A stretch of DNA of 7,684 nt from NCBI GenBank assembly GCA_035646975.1, contig DASROJ010000190.1, forward strand, positions 1 through 7,684, written 5' to 3'. Below the pieces are notes generated by a model. It did not search any database. It was not told the origin of the DNA and worked only from the letters and a program-made list of their open reading frames with translations. Below, piece after piece: positions 4,588-7,684 of this stretch. The stretch is from DASROJ01 sp035646975. Its GTDB lineage: Bacteria; Acidobacteriota; Polarisedimenticolia; JACPZX01; DASXTC01. A program made the position numbers and the translations under genes. Within the stretch, counting starts at the first letter, position 1, and each line of letters opens with the position of its first letter.

Positions 4588-6056
4588 AGGGCGGCCTCCT
4601 TCACACCGGAGTACTCGGGAAGTCTCGCCAGCAGCAGGGTCTCCAGCGCCTCGCGCAGAGGCTCCACGCTGATGCGCCCGACGATGTCGCTCACGAAGGC
4701 ATGGATCAGCAGGCTTCTCGCGGCCTCCAGCCCGATCGCCCGTGATCGGAGATAGAAGAGCGCCTTCTCGTCGAGCTGGCCGATGGCCGCCGCGTGCTTG
4801 CACTTGACGTCGTTGTTGAAGATCTGCAGCTCGGGCTTGGTATCCACCAGGGCGTCCGCGGAAAGCAGCAGGTTCCGGTTGGCCTGAATCGAGTCGGTGC
4901 CGCGGGCATCGGTTCGCACGATGATCTTGCCGTTGAAGACACCCCGCGAGTGGCCGTCGAGCACGCCCTTGTACAGCTCCCGGCTGACGCAGTTCGGCCT
5001 GGCATGGTCGATGGTGGTATGAAAATCGACCTGCTGGCGCCCGGCCGTCATGTAGAGTCCGTTCAGCGTGCACTCGGCGCCTTCTTCCGCGAGCACCACA
5101 TCGATGTCGTACCGCGCGAGCGCGGCGCCCAGGGAAATCGCATGCGACGTGTACCGGCTGGAGCGTTCCTGCCGCACCTGCGTCGTCGCGACATGAAACG
5201 CCGCCTGGCCATGGCGCTGAAGGCTGTAGTGATCGAGCACGGCGTTGCGCGCGAGGGATATCTCGGTGACCGCGTTGGTGAAGCCGGCTGTCTGCTCCGA
5301 CTCCTGGGGGCCGACGTAGCTTTCCACCAGGCTCGCCCGGCTTCCCGGACCGGCGACGATCAGGTTCCTGGGATGGGTCATGATCGCGGCGCCGCCCGCG
5401 GAGGCAGGGGCGGGCTGCGTGACGAACAACAGATGAATCGGCTCGGGCACGACCGATTCGTCGGGCAGATGGAGGAAAAGACCGTCGCGAAGAAACGCCG
5501 TGTTGAGCGCCGTGAAGGCCCGGTCCGCGGGGTTGGCAAGCCGCGCCAGGAATGGCTCGACCAGTCCCCGGTGCCGCGCCACGGCCTCTTCGAGGCGGCA
5601 CAGCACGACCCCGGCGGGCAGCGGCTTCAGCCAGGAGAGCTCAGGGGCATGAACGCCATTGACGAAGACAATCTGGTGGCACTCTGCCGCGTCGAAGCTC
5701 AGCCGGGCGATATCCGCCGCGGTCAGACCCCGCGCTGGCTGCGTGGCGGTGGCGGTCTGCAGCCCGAATCGGGCCTTCGCGATCGGCGCCACGCTGGTCT
5801 TTCGCCACTCTTCGTCGCGGACGGTGGGAAAGCCAAGCTCGGAGAACCGGCGCATGGCGGCATCCCGAATCGGATCGAGCCATGTGGTGAGCGATGAGTC
5901 GAGCGATGCGTCGAGCGATGCGTCGAGCGATGAGCCAGGGCTCCGGCCCGGCGCACGGACCCGCGCCAGCTCCGCGAGATAGTGCGCGGTGTCGGATGGC
6001 GCTACGGGTGCGGCGCCGGTCTTGCTCCGGCCGTCGGCCGTCTTCGTGGTGCTCAT
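4584..6056 (-). CDS. sufD: SufD, SUF scaffold subunit
   Basis: This 490-residue beta-helix protein pairs with SufB and SufC to assemble nascent Fe-S clusters. The C-terminal core is well conserved. RGVFNGKIIVRTDARGTDS (371-389), ANRNLLLSADALVDTKPELQ (392-411) and NNDVKCKHAAAIGQLD (414-429) include C419 and H421, matching the E. coli SufD C358/H360 pair implicated in cluster assembly. It ends with the ALFYLRSRAIGLEAAR motif. The N-terminal region is more variable and contains a four-residue tandem repeat (SLDA-like, 42-56) encoded by a 12-bp DNA repeat. The ATG overlaps the sufC TGA by 4 bp (ATGA). The protein is somewhat longer than E. coli SufD (423 residues), mostly because of the N-terminal extension. 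Confidence 0.94.
   Translation of the reverse strand: MSTTKTADGRSKTGAAPVAPSDTAHYLAELARVRAPGRSPGSSLDASLDASLDSSLTTWLDPIRDAAMRRFSELGFPTVRDEEWRKTSVAPIAKARFGLQTATATQPARGLTAADIARLSFDAAECHQIVFVNGVHAPELSWLKPLPAGVVLCRLEEAVARHRGLVEPFLARLANPADRAFTALNTAFLRDGLFLHLPDESVVPEPIHLLFVTQPAPASAGGAAIMTHPRNLIVAGPGSRASLVESYVGPQESEQTAGFTNAVTEISLARNAVLDHYSLQRHGQAAFHVATTQVRQERSSRYTSHAISLGAALARYDIDVVLAEEGAECTLNGLYMTAGRQQVDFHTTIDHARPNCVSRELYKGVLDGHSRGVFNGKIIVRTDARGTDSIQANRNLLLSADALVDTKPELQIFNNDVKCKHAAAIGQLDEKALFYLRSRAIGLEAARSLLIHAFVSDIVGRISVEPLREALETLLLARLPEYSGVKEAAL
5887..5934. repeat. In-frame 12-bp tandem repeat inside sufD
   Basis: Four consecutive 12-bp units read, on the plus strand, gtgagcgatgag, tcgagcgatgcg (twice) and tcgagcgatgag. 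The two middle units are identical; the outer ones differ at one or two bases. The unit length is a multiple of three, so copy-number change would keep sufD in frame and only lengthen or shorten an N-terminal linker. Confidence 0.9.
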
Positions 6057-6823
6057 GACACCACCGGCTGTGACCGGCTGACCTCTTCCTCGATCCAGGC
6101 GTACCCTTTCTTCTCCAGATCGAGGGCGAGGTCCTTGCCGCCCGACTTCACGATGCGGCCGTTGAACAGCACGTGCACCTTGTCGGGAACGATGTAATCG
6201 AGCAGCCTCTGGTAATGGGTGATGAGCAGCATGGCGCGCCCGGGGCCGCGCAGCGCGTTGACGCCGCCGGCGACGATTCGCAGCGCGTCGATGTCCAGAC
6301 CCGAATCGGTCTCGTCGAGGATCGCGAGCTTCGGCGCCAGGACGGCCATCTGAAAGATCTCGTTGCGCTTCTTCTCGCCGCCGGAGAACCCTTCGTTGAC
6401 GGAGCGGTTCATCAGCGTCTGATCCATCTCCACGAGCGACATCTTCTCCTTGACCAGCTCGAGAAAGTCCATCGCGTCGAGCTCGGGCAGACCCTGGTGC
6501 TTCCGCACGGCGTTGAGCCCAGCCTTCAACAGGTACATGTTGCTGACGCCGGGTATCTCCACCGGATACTGGAAGGCGAGGAACACCCCTTCGCGGGCCC
6601 GCTCTTCCGGAGGCATGCCGAGCAGATTCCTGCCCTGGTAGAGGACCTCTCCCTGCGTCACTTCGAAGCCGTCGCGACCGGACAGGACATGGGCCAGCGT
6701 GCTCTTGCCCGAGCCGTTGGGACCCATGATGGCGTGCACCTCCGAGGCGTTCACCGTGAGGTCGATTCCCCGGAGGATCGTCTTGCCGCCCGCCGTCGCG
6801 TGAAGATTCCTGATTTCGAGCAT
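6053..6823 (-). CDS. sufC: SufC ATPase of the SUF scaffold
   Basis: This 256-residue ABC-type ATPase is soluble and drives conformational change in SufB-SufD during cluster assembly. Motifs in order are Walker A GPNGSGKST (34-42, K40), Q-loop Q85 in FLAFQYPVEIPG, signature FSGGEKKR (146-153), Walker B LAILDE (166-171), D-loop DSGLD (173-177) and switch H203 in ITHYQRLL. The DETDSGLD block is characteristic of SufC. The start at 6823 (MLEIRNLHA) matches the usual family start and has AGGGGA about nine bases upstream. An in-frame ATG at 6844 has no ribosome binding site. It lies 52 bp downstream of the sufB stop. Confidence 0.95.
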   Translation of the reverse strand: MLEIRNLHATAGGKTILRGIDLTVNASEVHAIMGPNGSGKSTLAHVLSGRDGFEVTQGEVLYQGRNLLGMPPEERAREGVFLAFQYPVEIPGVSNMYLLKAGLNAVRKHQGLPELDAMDFLELVKEKMSLVEMDQTLMNRSVNEGFSGGEKKRNEIFQMAVLAPKLAILDETDSGLDIDALRIVAGGVNALRGPGRAMLLITHYQRLLDYIVPDKVHVLFNGRIVKSGGKDLALDLEKKGYAWIEEEVSRSQPVVS

Positions 6824-6838
6824 TCTCGTGTTTCCCCT

Positions 6839-6860
6839 GGTCATGAAAGGGTCATGAAAT
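6839..6860. repeat. 11-bp tandem duplication in the sufB-sufC gap
   Basis: GGTCATGAAAG (6839-6849) is followed directly by GGTCATGAAAT (6850-6860), differing only at the last base. It lies in the 52-bp spacer between sufB and sufC. Each copy contains the palindrome TCATGA. One copy supplies an in-frame ATG upstream of the proposed sufC start. Confidence 0.8.
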
Positions 6861-6875
6861 GGGCCGGCCGGAATG

Positions 6876-7684
<809 letters not shown>

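Noticed and set aside
3322..5601. A 759-codon continuous frame that would fuse extra sequence to SufS
   Set aside because: The N-terminal half is a frame shadow of sufD. SufS homology begins at the GTG at 4587, which has a strong ribosome binding site.

Overview
The window is GC-rich bacterial chromosomal DNA with tightly packed genes. The strongest signal is a SUF iron-sulfur cluster assembly operon on the minus strand: sufB (N-terminus outside the window), sufC, sufD, sufS, sufU and a small SufT/MIP18-type gene. It has SufU in place of the SufA/SufE pair of E. coli. The long signal-peptide-bearing ankyrin protein and the gene mix suggest an environmental Gram-negative, plausibly in or near Pseudomonadota. 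The taxon cannot be fixed from the sequence alone.

Layout. At the left edge (1-56, minus) are the first 18 codons of a short-chain dehydrogenase/reductase. A divergent control region (57-258) holds a near-perfect 20-bp palindrome resembling a MarR-type operator, followed by a sigma70-like promoter. Next on the plus strand (259-807) is an AhpD/carboxymuconolactone-decarboxylase-family gene. Its redox motif reads Cys-Arg-Tyr-TGA instead of CxxC. The frame continues past the TGA for 101 well-conserved codons, and a 7-bp GC-rich hairpin with a GGC apical loop starts 13 nt downstream. I read this as a selenoprotein (CxxU) with a bacterial SECIS element. Its stop codon overlaps tail-to-tail with a minus-strand chlorite-dismutase/HemQ-superfamily gene (801-1586).

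A 104-bp divergent spacer (1587-1690) carries two 8-bp palindromes and a good promoter whose predicted start point is the ATG itself. This should give a leaderless mRNA for an exported ankyrin-repeat protein (1691-2518), which converges on the end of the suf operon (2534).

How the genes work together. SufB, SufC and SufD form the ATP-dependent scaffold. SufS takes sulfur from cysteine, SufU accepts the persulfide, and SufT probably helps mature or deliver clusters. The sufC/D, sufD/S and sufS/U junctions are 4-bp start/stop overlaps, implying translational coupling. The left half has a redox theme: an SDR, a thiol/selenol AhpD-like protein and a heme-binding-fold protein. A link between the two halves, such as SufS-type enzymes releasing selenide for selenoprotein synthesis, is only inference.

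No tRNA, rRNA, CRISPR array, insertion sequence or phage gene was seen, and no stretch longer than 300 bases lacks a gene.
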